64,000 bases of DNA from Megalobrama amblycephala (GCF_018812025.1 NC_063051.1:5767896-5831895), one strand, 5' to 3'; positions 1 through 26,465 are shown, counted from the stretch's first letter. Notes: generated from the sequence alone by a model not told the origin. Made by a program: numbers and translations.

Positions 1-1099
1 TTATACTGTTTTTATTTCTATGATCAGTTTGTGGAAAGGAGTTCAGTTAGGAGGTCAAAGGTTGTAGAAGCTCATTAATCATGTACAGTAATGTCTGAAG
101 AGATTGAAATCATACAGAAGAGAAGTCAGTCAGTTAAGTTAGTGGCAAAACCTTTTACAGTGCTTGAGTATTGTTGTCTTTTACTGCATATGATAATTCA
201 TACTCAGAAAGTAGAACTGAATGACATTCATTATAAGATGATTAGTTAAAACATTTCAAATACACCTGCAGAATATTTTTTCTAGTCATGTATTTCGCCA
301 TTGAGGATTTCGTAAAAATAGTGTGTAAAAATCTTGTCTCGTCTCGTCTCGTGAACTCAATCTCGAGTCTCGTCTCGTGAGATACCCATCTCGTCACACC
401 CCTATTAGTTATTAATTATGAGCTATGCAACTGATGTGTGAGATGATGAATGTTTATATGTGAATAAAAGCCTAAATTCAATCAGTTCATAATATAAGCA
501 ATTGAATCTCATCAGAAAATCTGGACTAAATCACTCAATTCATATGGATTACTTTTACAATCTCTTTATGATTTTCTGAAGCGTCAAAGTTCAATTGTGT
601 AGCTGTCAACGGAGGGACAGAAAGCTCTTAGATTTCATCAAAAAGATCTTCATTTGTGTTCCGAAGATGAACAAAAGTCTTATGGGTTTTGAATGACATG
701 AGGGTGAATAATTAATGACAGAATTTTCATTTTTGGGTGAACTAACCCTTTAAAGCTTTTATGCATTATAAAGTTATACATAATGTAATGCATAATAACG
801 CATTATCTTTTCATTAATAATTGTAACAAAAGTTAAAATGCATTATAATATTTGCAGTTTCCTTGTTACATTTGAAATGGGTTGTTTGTCATGTCTTTTA
901 ATGCATTACACTTTCTAAAGGGATCATCAATGAATAGATTATAATGATAAAGATAAGTATAACAATGTACTATAACTGTGATTACAATTATACAAGAGAT
1001 CATACAATGCATTATAAGGTGCAATTCAAACTTTTATAACGCTTTATATACACATATATAAAGTATAAATATATATTCACCACAAAGTTCACTTCTCAC
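1..1099 (-). other. rbm19 intron, repeat-rich
   Basis: This lies downstream of the last visible rbm19 exon in transcript direction, and I found no further exon in it. It holds a TCTCG-rich transposon end near 330-405 (repeated TCTCG units followed by ACACCCCTA). It also holds the 3' half of an 'aaccctttaa' palindromic element at about 646-756, and an A/T-rich stretch with many ATGCATTATAA-like units at 760-1040. Confidence 0.6.
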
Positions 1100-3237
1100 C
1101 TTGTTTGTCCTCTTCATCAGCAGCATCCTCATCATCAGCAGCATCCTCATCTTCACTCAGTTGCTCTGATTCATCAGAGTCAAAGTTCAGGTAATCATCA
1201 CTAACAGCCGCTTTCTTCTCCTTCTTCTCCTTCTTCTTCTCCTTCTTCTCCTTCTTCTCCTTCTTCTCCTTCTTCTCTTTTTCAGCTCCAAAAGAAGCCG
1301 CTTCCACAGTGTCATTGGCCCATGTGGGCACCTGTGAGCGCTTCTGGTGCACAGCCAGGAACTCCTGGAAGCTCTTGTCTTTTTCAAGCTAAGGATTAGA
1401 AATTACTTTTTATAGAATGTATGCTTTGTGTAATGCGATAGACTTCGGCGGTAGCAAACTTACATCTCCAAGAAGAACATTCAAAGGCTTCTTCTGCTTC
1501 TGTAAAGATAGAGTGACAGCATAAATTCAGTTTGATTCATTTGTATTGCACTTTTCGCATTACACATTGTTCTAAAGCAGTTTAGAGAAAATAGACAAAT
1601 AAAAAAGGAAAAGAAAAATCAATGAGACCTCTCAATAAAACTGTTTGCAAACAATAAAGTGAGTGGGTCATAAATAGCACATTTTCCTCAGCGCAGACAC
1701 TGAACAAAAATGAATTTACCAGTGAACTTTCCTCCTTTTCTAGCTGTTCACGTGATTTTGGTTCTTCTGTAACTTTGTTTGATGATGGTTGGCGTGTGTG
1801 TTTGCTCCATGGTCTGGCTTTGTTTGGGTCTCCAAAATCTGTGCAGAATTCCACCTTATTCAGGCAGATGATGAATAAGATAAGAATTACATGATACAAT
1901 GTTCAAATAAACTATTTGTATTATCAATTTAAAAAAAAGTCCAAATCTCTTGGACTCCTCCATGATCTTGTCACTTACAGTAACTCTAGATGTGTCCACA
2001 AAGGTCTTGTTGAAATGTTTCAGAGCTTTCTTTGCATCCTCTTCAGCCTTGAAACCTACGAATCCAAATTTGCGGAATTTGCCATCTTTGGTGAATTTCA
2101 ACGTACAATCTGTAAGCGTCCCAAAATCCGCAAACATCTTATGGAAGCGATCATCCTTCATCTGGGGACAGAGAATAAATCAAATTTCAACAGTTGTCAC
2201 AAAACCACATGTATTTAATACACATAAAGCTCCTCAAGACCTCAATGCATTTAAATCATTGCCTGATGATAGTGCCTATTTATTCTACAATGCCATGTAA
2301 CACTGATTCTATCAAATGTAATACCATGGTACTTTCACTTCGGTAAAGTTGGTTTTATATTCGCACATTCGAACATCCGTATTCAATAGCCTTGTTAATC
2401 ACACTACATTGGACATTCAGTGGACATTCACAAGTAAATATGCCATTAAAACAATACTTGCCTATTTTGATCGACTGTGAAAAATGTTGTAAGTTGACAA
2501 TCGTTGGTTGTCAATATCATGTCGCTGCTTAAAATTCGCAAACATTAATTTATTGCACATTTATTGGGAAAGTCTGAATTTATCAGAAGTCCGAATGTGC
2601 GAATATAAAACCAACTTTACCGAAGTGGTACTTTCCCACATGGAAAAAATACTATAGTAAATATTATAGTGTTTTTGAACTATAGTAAAGTAACTGAATT
2701 AATTTGTTGTGGTAATATAACAACTATAGTAATATAAACAAATTATTTTTTTAAGTTTTCTACAACGATAGGGTATATTATACTACAATGAATACATTAC
2801 AGTTTACTGTAGTAAAAACTAAAGTATACTACAGTATTTATTACAGCTGATCATTTCACTATAGTTAATACTACAGTATGCTGTAGCATTCATTAACAAA
2901 GTGTTGTAAATACTATAATATATACAGCTATAATTTACTATATTTTATTACTATAGTAAACACTATAGTATTTTTTTCACGTGGGTTAATATATACACCA
3001 TAGTATTCAAATAGTGCTCCAAAAGCCTCTGGGCAGTACCATGAAAACTCCATGACACTAAATTCAAACAAAAACATAGTTGGGACGTTTTGTTAGTGAA
3101 TACAGTGAAGAAACGTGCTTAAAACTTCGTTAAATCTTCGTAGGCGCGTGCATCTTTGACAGCGAACTTGCATCAACTCTAATATCATTAGAAATACTCA
3201 CCCCATTTGGGAGATTCTTGACTATTAATCTTGACAT
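1100..3237 (-). CDS. rbm19: RNA-binding protein 19, 5' coding exons (partial)
   Basis: Rbm19 (yeast Mrd1 homologue) is a nucleolar multi-RRM protein needed for pre-rRNA processing. Five exons read in phase on the minus strand: 3237-3202, 2161-1979, 1854-1720, 1499-1464 and 1388-1100, all with GT-AG junctions. The start is MSRLIVKNLPNG, identical to the start of the vertebrate protein. RRM1 fills about residues 1-78, with RNP1-like KFRKFGFVGF and RNP2-like LIVKNL. Next come the linker with GDPNKARPWSKH, a short KQKKPLNVLLGD exon, and FQEFLAVHQKRSQVPTWAND. A lysine/glutamate run (EKKEKK repeats) and an acidic tail containing DDYLNFDSDES follow. The donor at 1099-1098 leaves phase 1, so later RRMs lie beyond the left edge. 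The EKK run is a coding microsatellite and may vary in length between alleles. Identity is very secure; the partial status is imposed by the window. Confidence 0.94.
1187..1290 (-). repeat. Coding purine-rich repeat in rbm19
   Basis: The minus strand reads repeated GAGAAGAAG units, giving EKKEKK in the rbm19 frame. It is imperfect, with some units lacking the glutamate. A second frame over the same bases gives a poly-arginine shadow, which is not real coding. Confidence 0.75.
2337..2626. mobile_element. MITE with 9-bp target-site duplication
   Basis: A 290-bp non-coding element in rbm19 intron 1. Its ends are inverted copies beginning ACTTCGGTAAAGTTGG, followed by TTTATATTCGCACATTCG on the left arm. 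Outside both ends is the 9-bp direct repeat GGTACTTTC (2328-2336 and 2627-2635). A 9-bp duplication fits Mutator-like (MULE) transposons; that family assignment is inference. No transposase is present, so it is non-autonomous. Confidence 0.8.
2635..2985. mobile_element. Palindromic MITE with ACTATAGT-rich interior
   Basis: Inverted ends CCCACATGGAAAAAATACT (left) and the reverse complement of CCCACGTGAAAAAAATACT (right) bound a 351-bp A/T-rich body full of CTATAGTA units. It abuts the preceding MITE directly, so one element landed at the edge of the other. It is non-coding. Confidence 0.7.
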
Positions 3238-5036
3238 TTTTCCGATCCCGGTGTGAGTTTATGTGGTAAAATAACAAAATATTATGTTATCAACAATAAA
3301 GCATGATGCTCTTCAATAAGTCGCCATCTTTACTGCATGACGTAAAGCGCGTCACCACAATCAAGGGACTTGGGCTCCCTCTTCTGGACATGAGTGGAAT
3401 GTTAGTATGCACTAATCCTTTTCTTTACTTAAAGGGATAGTTCACCTAACCTAACCCACAAGTTGTTCCATAACCGTATGAATGTCTTTCTTCTGCTGAA
3501 CACAAAAGAAGATATTTTGAAGAATGTCGGTAACCAAACAGTTGATGGGCCCTATTGACTTCCATAGTATGGAAAAGAAAAAAATGTTTGGTTTCCCATA
3601 TTCTTCAAAATATTTTCTTTGGTGTTCAGCAGAAGGAAGAAATTCATACAGGTTTAGAACAACTTGAGGGTGAGTAATTAATGACAGAATTTTTATTTTT
3701 GGGTGAACTATACCTTTAAATAAATAAGACTTTTGCATATTAAAGTACACATAAAACTTGTATAGTAACTTAAACCTTTGAAATATGTAAATTAGGCACC
3801 GTCTTTTAAACATGCACAAATTTGCATATTATGGGTAAGGCAGTTACAGGCAATGCCATTAAAATAAAATGTTAAAATGCAGTTCTGTTGACTATTATCC
3901 TGGATTTAATTATAGCTAAATATTATGTAACTCCTGTCTATAATTATGCCTGCAATTAATTTGTATATTGTCAAGTCATAATCTGTACAGTCAGACTTAG
4001 GTAAGTTTAGATAAATGATCCTGACCGACACAGACAAGCTTTAAACATGTCCACCAGGTCAACTCCCACACTGCACAATTAAGAGCTTCATTTCTGTCTG
4101 TTTCTCTGTTAGACACACCCTAGACCACAGTCAGCATACATTCATCTTGCATTTTGATTCTACCACTATAGTATCTCTTGATCTACAAAGGTAGCTAATT
4201 CATGATTATTATGACTCATTACTTTACACACATTCTTCACTGAAGGACTGAAGTGAGTCAAGTCTATTAGAGACACTTTGTCTGCACTCCAATGAATGGC
4301 TTTCCAAATTACATTTGAGCCAACTAACCAATCTAAAGTGAAAACTAGATCAGTAAAGTAACATATTGACTGGATAATTAAATGTTTCATAAATTTATAG
4401 AAATAAATTAAAGCACAGTGATGCTGTTACTTGTGTGCATGAGTAATTTCAGAGCATTGTCAGTCAGGGCATACATTTTGTGCGAGATGCATGATGCTGA
4501 AGAAATGACTTAAGATGACTTACAAAATATTTTAATACTATACAGTACATTATTTTCTTTACAAACACAGACAATAAATAAAAAAAAAATAAATATTAAA
4601 TAAAAAGAGCTGAAATAACATGTAAACATCCTGTGCTATCTTTCAAAACAGGAGGATGCCTATTAAACATTTTCTACTAAACTTTTTACATTTGTAATTG
4701 TATAACCTTAATCAGACTTCAACCCCTCACATTTGGCACCTTTGTGGACTTTTATGCAATATATGGGCACTACTGTAATATTTAAGGTTACTATCATTGT
4801 ACCCTTGATAGTACCCTAATCATCAGACCTGAGGCAGTATTTACAATATTTCAAAACACACCATCATATGTCCACTGTGTGCTTATGCAGCTAATCAATA
4901 TGGCTTAAGTAAAAAACAGAATCACAAAGTGCATAAGGGTCCATCTGACGTGTAAAAATGTTATATAAAAGGAGAAACAAAATATCAAATAAAGTGTTTA
5001 TATTGCCAAAGGGAGTCATTTAATAAGAGTCTGGTC
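3238..5036. other. Intergenic: rbm19 start to epha2 3' end
   Basis: rbm19 and epha2 are both on the minus strand, so this holds the rbm19 promoter at its left edge and the region downstream of epha2. It contains one palindromic MITE (3429-3720) and otherwise A/T-rich sequence in which I see no gene. Confidence 0.5.
3429..3720. mobile_element. 'TTAAAGGGATAGTTCACC' palindromic MITE, copy 1
   Basis: Ends TTAAAGGGATAGTTCACC and GGTGAACTATACCTTTAA are inverted copies. The inner arms repeat TTCTGCTGAACACAAAAGAAG in both directions. Both ends carry TTAA, which would fit a TTAA-targeting superfamily such as Kolobok or piggyBac (inference). Related copies in this window are at 5885-6196, 14558-15130 and 46201-46845, with fragments near 646-756 and 35540-36168. 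Confidence 0.8.
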
Positions 5037-5042
5037 TTTATT
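5037..5042 (-). terminator. Candidate epha2 polyadenylation signal
   Basis: AATAAA on the minus strand, 77 bases past the epha2 stop. It would give a very short 3' UTR. Other A/T-rich sites lie further on, so the real 3' end is uncertain. Confidence 0.4.
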
Positions 5043-5118
5043 TAGCCAGCTTTTCAAGTCCATTTTGGGCCAGCTCAACTGCTGATTCAGAACAGTTCTG
5101 CTTCATTCAACCGCACTG

Positions 5119-19142
<14,024 letters not shown>

Positions 19143-19340
19143 TGTGTTTGTCAAATTAAACTTTTTGGTCCATGCGAAACTCCGACGACTCCCTCATGAA
19201 GGAACTCACTAAGTGGCGGTGAGGTTTCATTCATGGATATGGGAAAGTTAGGTGACTCCGCCCCTTGGAATGCGCTCCATATATGGCGCCGGTGGGCTTG
19301 TCCTTGTTCGCGTGGGTGCTTTGATTGACGGCCCCCACAC
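19143..19340 (-). promoter_or_regulatory. Putative epha2 promoter with CArG and GC boxes
   Basis: Directly upstream of the epha2 start codon. A perfect palindromic CArG box, CCATATATGG, is at 19277-19286. A GC box (GGGGCGG on the minus strand) is at about 19257-19263 and a TEAD-like GGAATG at 19268-19273. Their clustering within 150 bases of the ATG suggests a core promoter. SRF or TEAD control is inferred from motifs only. Confidence 0.5.
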
Positions 19341-20579
19341 CTGTTCAATGAGTTTCGGATGTTTGCTCACGTTCATTTACACAATAGTAATTTTAGACGA
19401 TTGGGTACGGTATCAGTTCAAAGAGAGGGCTTTTTGTATTTGTCTCCTTTGAACCTAATATCTAGGTAATTTTGTTTGTAGACTGTGGGTAGTTTCGTGC
19501 ATGCAGTTCACCACGAATTTTAATAGGCTTAAACCACAAAAATGATAGTAATGGATAGTGACTAAAACTATTTTTAATTGTATACTTCACAAATCATCAT
19601 AGTAAAAAAAATCACTTTAGATCTTTTCCATTTGCAATAGTCATGATGATGGAGTTTTATGAAGTTACATAATGTTTTATGGATTTTTAAAGAGTGCATG
19701 CACAGGCTGAGATGCAAAATGTTTTTATGCGAACTGAAGCTAAAACTATATTGATGTGGTACTATAGGGACAGATCTGTGCATACCGAAGAACACTCAAA
19801 ATATTTAACAATCCAACCATCACTATTTTATTCCCATGACAAGTGAGAGAAGGGGTCAAGTGGGCTTGCCTCAATGAATGAATAACTACTAATGAGTTGA
19901 AGGAGTATGAATATGTAGACAGCGAAATACGGCAAACAAAAGCATTGCTAGGCAACGCAGAGGAATGTTTGAGTCAAGTCTCCATTGTGCGGCAGTCTGT
20001 CAGAGTTCCTTGACCTGGGAGTCAAACACAAGCTGACTTCTTCTCAAGAGCTTTGGAGGCTGCCTGCATTGTGAGAGCAGCTATGAATATTCATTAGACA
20101 GACATGAATGAAAGACCTCAGCTTTAATTCTAGACAAACTCAACCAGGGATTTATGTGGCAGGGCTCTGAACAAAATCAAAACTTACATAAACATTAAAA
20201 CTAGACATCAACCCTTAAATATCAGCTAAACATATCCAAAGCATTTTACATTTTATCCACCGGTTTCACAGACAATGCTTAAGACTAGTCCCACGTTAAA
20301 ATGCATGTTTGAGCTGTTTTAACTGAAAGCAATATGCACTAGCATATCTTAAAATATGTCAATGCCATTGTTTTGCCTCAAGATGCACACCAGTAATGTA
20401 TTTTTTTTCCCTCCAAGGCATGATTATAAAAGCTGCTTAAATGTGCTAATTTAACTAAGGCTTAATCCTGGCTTAATCTAAACCCTGTCTGTGAAACCAG
20501 GCCTATATGTCTCCAATATATGTAAGTGCAGGAAAATCTCCAAACAATGCCAGCAGAGCAAAATTAAGCCTATAAATGT

Positions 20580-20720
20580 CAAGTCAAATCACCTTTATTT
20601 ATAGCACTTCATACAATACAGGTTGTTTAAAAGCAGTTTCACAGCGATAAACTGTTCAGTTATGCAAAATTCATCAAATATGATACAAATTCAAATTCTG
20701 CCATCATTAGTTCAGTGTTG
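20580..20720. repeat. Dispersed fish repeat fragment (CACCTTTATTTATAGC)
   Basis: The words CACCTTTATTTATAGCACTT and AAAAGCAGTTTCACAG are typical of a very common fish interspersed repeat. Only a fragment is seen and no ends are recognised. Confidence 0.4.
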
Positions 20721-20809
20721 ATTCAGTTCAGTCCAATAACTATGTAAAGTTCATCAATTATTAAATGAGTTCAATAAGCAGCTCTACAACTCACACAAAA
20801 AAACTGTTA

Positions 20810-21885
20810 AAAAACAAAACAAATTTACACAGTAAAATACCGTTTTCCATTGAAAAATAATATACTATAAAAACAATGCATTCTGGGTAATATTTGTTGT
20901 TTTAAGAAAAGAGACTTATGCTACTTTCTCGAAAACAACAAAACAAGTGTAGCGTTAGTTCTGGCAGGTTAGTCAAGCTCGCATCAGCTGACACTCAGCT
21001 GATTCACATTGACCTATAGGAATACGACGCCTATCACCGCATTCGTATATATATATATATGGTTCATTCAATATTATCAGCAACTTTATTGCATTGCTCA
21101 GGAGTAGGGCTTCACAACGATTAATCGCGATTAATCGTTTGCAAAATAAAAGTCTGTGTTTACGTAATATATGCGTGTGTTCTGTGTATAATAATTATGT
21201 ATATATAAATACATGCACATGCATGTATATATTTAAGAAAAAAAATATTTATATTTATATGTAATATAAAATATATATAAATATGTACATATATTTATAC
21301 ATGTATATCTTTTTTAAATTTATACATGCATGTGCATGTATTTATATATATATTAATCGTGATTAATCGTTGTGCAGCCCTACTCAGGAGCTAATTACTC
21401 TCCTCCATCCCCAGCTCCTCCTTTGTCCAGTCAGGACTTGACCTTCTGATATTTCTCTAGATCAAACTCATTTCTTCAATTATGTTGTTACATTTATTGT
21501 CATTAAGAAAAATAATGATATTGCAATACTAGGTTCTGTTTAGGGGGCGTTATTGCTGCTCTCCCTGCTCTTATCCATGCTAGGCTGCATGGATGGGCAG
21601 GGAGTTTTTGCCCAGAACAGAACCATACCGCCAATACAAACTCTATGCTAACTGCCAGTCATCTTTGACGATAGTGATCCTGACAGAAATAATATTACTC
21701 AGAATGCATATGCAGAAGTAATATACTGTAAAATCAATGCATTCTGGGTAATATTGTTCATTTTTGAGAAAGTAGCCTATAGGATACTTTCTCTAAAACG
21801 ACAGATAATATTACCCATGTTTTACGGTATGTTACTGTTTTTAATGGAAAATGGTATTTTACTGTGTAAATTTGTTTCTTTTTTA
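20810..21885. mobile_element. ~1.07-kb fold-back element
   Basis: Left arm ACAAATTTACACAGTAAAAT (around 20818) pairs with the right arm near 21840-21880. A further inner pair contains GCATTCTGGGTAATATT at both ends of the body. A 278-bp hAT MITE has inserted inside it. Confidence 0.7.
21105..21382. mobile_element. hAT-type MITE with 8-bp target-site duplication
   Basis: Ends TAGGGCTTCACAACGATTAA and TTAATCGTTGTGCAGCCCTA are imperfect inverted repeats. CTCAGGAG occurs immediately outside both ends (21097-21104 and 21383-21390). An 8-bp duplication and TAGGGC ends are hallmarks of hAT elements. The interior is A/T-rich and non-coding. Confidence 0.88.
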
Positions 21886-23279
21886 GATATTTTTTAGAGT
21901 GAGCATTGTAATAAAAATCTAGAAAGAATTATACAAGCATATAAAATTCACAAATGTCAAAGAAACAACCAGACCCTTTATTCCTAAAATCATTCAAGAA
22001 AGGAATATTCAAAGTCAGCTGGCTTTAGGGTTGTGTTCACATATGAGGCGTCTGACAAACATGTCTAGCAGGTTAAAAACAGCTAACCAACTAACCAAAA
22101 TTACAAAATAACTACATTATTAAAATACATTTTTAAAAAAAATACTTAATTATGTGATTAAAAATACAATTACTGCAAATTAGAATGCCATCTGTCCCTT
22201 ATTAGAAAATGCACATACCATCACAAAGCTAACTGAAATCTAACACGTAGCTAAACTCACATACCAACTAGTTAAAACTCCAAACAAGTGCAGACCGATT
22301 AAAAACGGCAAGCAGTTGGCCACAAACTCCAAACTGAATGTGACTTGCTTATAAATAATATTCTTTTGTGTCTATGTGTGAGTACATGTATATGTGCAAC
22401 ATTTATTAATGCTTCAACAAAGTAAATCTTTGTTTATCACGCCAGCTTCTATGAATGTTGAGTACAATTCTTAATATTTGGAGCAAGTGTTCGGCCACAC
22501 AAAATGGATGATTAATGACTTTACTCTGTTTGGTGTTTAAGCACAAGACACTTATGTTCAGAGGAACATTTGTCTTCAACAAATAGGGAGCTAGAGCCAT
22601 TGAGATGCCCTCACAATGCAGAGGTCCCTTTTCATTCAAGGGCCATGTGTGTTGCAGGAGGCCTGAATTATCTGCTGCACTCCCATCAACCCCCCCTTCA
22701 CCTCTGCACGCTGTTCCACACAACCACTAACACAAAGCACTTCACGCCAGGAGGTTGGCCCGTTACTCCGGGGGTCACAGATCTGCAGTGGGACCACTGC
22801 TGCAGGGTCATTCAACTCTTCCACCCCTCGACTCCCTCTTGTCACCCTCGTCACCACCTCTCGCCAAAAAACGCAAATACAGAGGCGGCCTTCCTTTGTA
22901 GGCTGCGTCGGGACTGTCTGCCCCTCAAAAGCTTTGTTAACGCTCCCAATCCTACACTGATCCCTTCGCTGGGGGTGAAGGGAGTGCTGTCGCGGGATAT
23001 GTGCCAGTGACATATGGCAACATGTTAACACATTATTAATGCAAAGTTAACAAAATTATTTCTGTGAGTGAGTAATAAATGGATTTTAGATGTAAAGTGA
23101 CCCCAAAAAGTATTTAGACACTTAATGGCATGGCAAAAGTGTGGCATTTCATTTACATAAAGATCATTTTCATAAAAATTTACATAAAAATAAATTTTCA
23201 TGCACAAATTTCACAATCTATTTTTGTTAAATTATACACCAAAATTATTTAGGAACATTTTCAGGTTGTCAAATGTTAA

Positions 23280-23281
23280 TA

Positions 23282-23316
<35 letters not shown>
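23280..23316. repeat. (TA)n microsatellite
   Basis: Pure TA run flanking the left end of fold-back copy B. Confidence 0.9.
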
Positions 23317-23319
<3 letters not shown>

Positions 23320-24254
23320 TACAGTCCAAAAGTTTGGAACCACTAAGATTTTTAATGTTTTTAAAAGAAGTTTCGTCTGCTCACCAAGGCTACATTTATT
23401 TCATTAAAAATACAGTAAAAAACAGTAATATTGTGAAATATTATTACAATTTAAAATAACTGTGTACTATTTAAATATATTTGACAAAGTAATTTATTTC
23501 TGTGATGCAAAGCTGAATTTTCAGCATCGTTACTCCAGTCTTCAGTGTCACATGATCCTTCAGAAATCATTCTAATATGCTGATTTGCTGCTCAGTAAAC
23601 ATTTATGATTATTTTCAATGTTGAAAACAGTTGTGTACTTTTTTTTTTTTCAGGATTCCTTGATGAATAGAAAGTTCAAAAGAACAGCATTTCTCTGAAA
23701 TACAAAGCTTCTGTAGCATTATACACTACCGTTCAAAAGTTTGGGGTCAGTAAGAATTTTTATTTTTATTTTTTTGAAAAGAAATGAAAGAAATGAATAC
23801 TTTTATTCAGCAAGGATGCATTAAATCAATCAAAAGTGGCAGTAAAGACATTTATAATGTTACAAAAGATTAGATTTCAGATAAACACTGTTCTTTTGAA
23901 CTTTCTATTCATCAAATAATCCTGAAAAAAAATATTGTACACAAATATTTTGTACAATTGTACACATTAAATGTTTCTTGAGCAGCAGATCAGCATATTA
24001 GAATGATTTCTGAAGGATCATGTGACACTGAAGACTGGAGTAATGATGCTGAAAATTCAGCTTTGCCATCACAGGAATAAATTACTTTGTGAAATATATT
24101 CAAATAGAAAACAGTTATTTTAAATTGTAATAATATTTCACAATATTACTGTTTTTACTGTATTTTTAATTAAATAAATGTAGCCTTGGTGAGCAGACGA
24201 AACTTCTTTTTAAAAACATTAAAAATCTTAGTGGTTCCAAACTTTTGGACTGTA

Positions 24255-24257
<3 letters not shown>
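23317..24257. mobile_element. Fold-back DNA element, copy B (CAGTACA ends)
   Basis: A 941-bp close relative of 17086-17996, with CAGTACAGTCCAAAAGTTTG at the left and its complement at the right. (TA)n flanks both sides. It differs from copy A by small indels, including an extra TGTACACATTAAATG stretch near 23960. It is non-coding. Confidence 0.88.

Positions 24258-24303
<46 letters not shown>
24258..24303. repeat. (TA)n microsatellite
   Basis: TA run flanking the right end of fold-back copy B. Confidence 0.9.
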
Positions 24304-24307
<4 letters not shown>

Positions 24308-24679
24308 ATGTGACAAACTACATCTGTGGTTACTACACTGGAAAATTATTTTCATTATTTTCATTATCACAACATTTTTCTTTGGTCAAATCAAATTCAA
24401 TAATTAATGTGGTTCAGATAACATAATATTTTGAGTTTCTGTTGACTAAACCAATCGCCTTCATTGTATTAACTCAATTTTTTTAATTTCAATAAACTCA
24501 AAATGTTAAGACAACCAGGTAACTTACTCTTTTAAGTTAAACCAACAATTCTTATTATAGTGTAGGACTATAGTGTGAACTTTAGGGGAACTTATTTCAT
24601 ACATCTATACTTTGAGAACAGTTGGTTTAAGAATGAGGAAAAATGTATACGAGAAAGAGGAAAGTGAAGTATAATTTGG

Positions 24680-24800
24680 TAACACTTTATTATAAGGTGA
24701 TAGTTACATGTTACTACATGTACTTATAGTAATAACACTAAATTATACATAATTACAAGTAACTAACCCTAAACCAAACCTTTATAGTACATGTAGTTGC
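24680..24800. repeat. 'TAACACTTTATTATAAGG' dispersed repeat
   Basis: A fragment of a common cyprinid repeat, with GTAACACTTTAT followed by CTAACCCTAAACCAAACC. Related fragments are at 53512-53690 and 59745-59835. Confidence 0.55.
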
Positions 24801-26465
24801 TGCATTTATTGGATCTAAAATACAGTAAAAACAGTAATATTGTAAACTATTATTACAATTTAAATATTACCCACTACTTATTTGAGTAAGTATAATGTAA
24901 TTACATCACCTTCAAATAATGTGTAACCAATGCTTTTATTAAGCATGGATGCATTCATCAAATGTTAAGCTTAAGAAGTATCTTGAGTAGCAAATCAGAA
25001 TATTAGAATGATTTCTGAAGGATCATGTGACACTGAAGACTGGATATATTACACAATTTCTCTTCTTAACAAAGGCAATTTCTTTGATCCACCACCTAAC
25101 TAACAGCATTCATTCACTTCCTTAATCTGGCATTATTGAGCTCTTAAGTAGCAGGCAGAGCTTTAAATTAGTCAGCACTTAGACAGAGGGATGATAAATG
25201 TAATGTGTGTTGGTGAAGAGGCCCAATAAAGAGGATGGCACACATTCATATGCATGTGTTTGTATGCTCAGCTTGATTGGAATGTTGTGCTGGAGGAAGA
25301 ACAAAGGACTTAAGGAGGAACAAAGCACTTGAATCTAAAGGAAGGAAGGCAAGTGGCAGGGTGGCATTGGGAAGGGGGTGATGGGAAGAACATGGATGGT
25401 TGTAAGAAGTGTGGGAGATCTTACACACAATGAGCCCCCTGGTGCCATAGCCATTCTTACCTCCAGCTCCCTTTAACACACACACACACTCAAATCACAC
25501 GTAGCCCCATTGGCTGCACGTTAAGACGGCGACAGCTGAGCTCCCTGATTTTTTCTGCATGACACACATGCGCACACACTCGCAGACTTGCTACACCGGA
25601 AACACTTGTCACACAAACAGGAACTTCTGTCACCTAGTTTACAGTTTACATCTCACTTTGACCTTAACTGGAGATCTAGCTGGGAGGCCTACACTAGTGT
25701 GGTCCAAATGTGCATAGGTATAAAATCTCTCACGCATCTGGCAAATTCCATCCATTTTATGTGAATTTTGGGATATTGCATTAAAAAAAACACTGGATGG
25801 TAATGCCAAGATGCAAATAAATTCTAAAAATGTGCTCAATTGTGGTGGATATTTTTTTTATCCAATAAGAAGACATGCGACTAAACTATGGGAACACATT
25901 TATTGTATAAATTTCTTGATGTGTAACAAAAAAACTCACGTGACTGCCTCAACAGAGGATGTAATTTGATAACTGGACTAACCAGTGGACCAATTTTCCC
26001 TTCACAGCATCTCAAATAATGCCTGAGCCAAAGTCTATCATCAATATGGTTGGGTATAATTACCTCGCAGAACTGTCTCACACAATATTTGAGTTCCCAA
26101 ACATCAGGCATCCACCTCATCCACCTATTGTGTTTTGTCTGTGCTCTCTGAGGTGCAAGTCATTTATGATGTTTGAAAAAATAGCCACAGTGGCTTCTCC
26201 AAATGCAGCAACTTCCAATTTATTACAGATATTTTGCGCCAATTTCCCAGGTCGAAAGCAATGTTGCTGTTTTGAACGGAATGTAAAAACAACCACTTTC
26301 ATGAAATAAAATGTAAAGTAACATTACATTAAAACTGAATACAACTGGTTGATGTGACTTGATGTAACTCCAACATTATTACATACATAATATTGCAGAC
26401 ACCCTTTCAAAGTGTAAGTGTAGGGTACATTTTATCATTGTGGGAGTGTGAAGAGATTTTTGCAA

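Noticed and set aside
1187..1387. Arginine-rich frame
   Set aside because: It is the shifted reading of the rbm19 lysine/glutamate repeat; the rbm19 frame has splice sites and homology.
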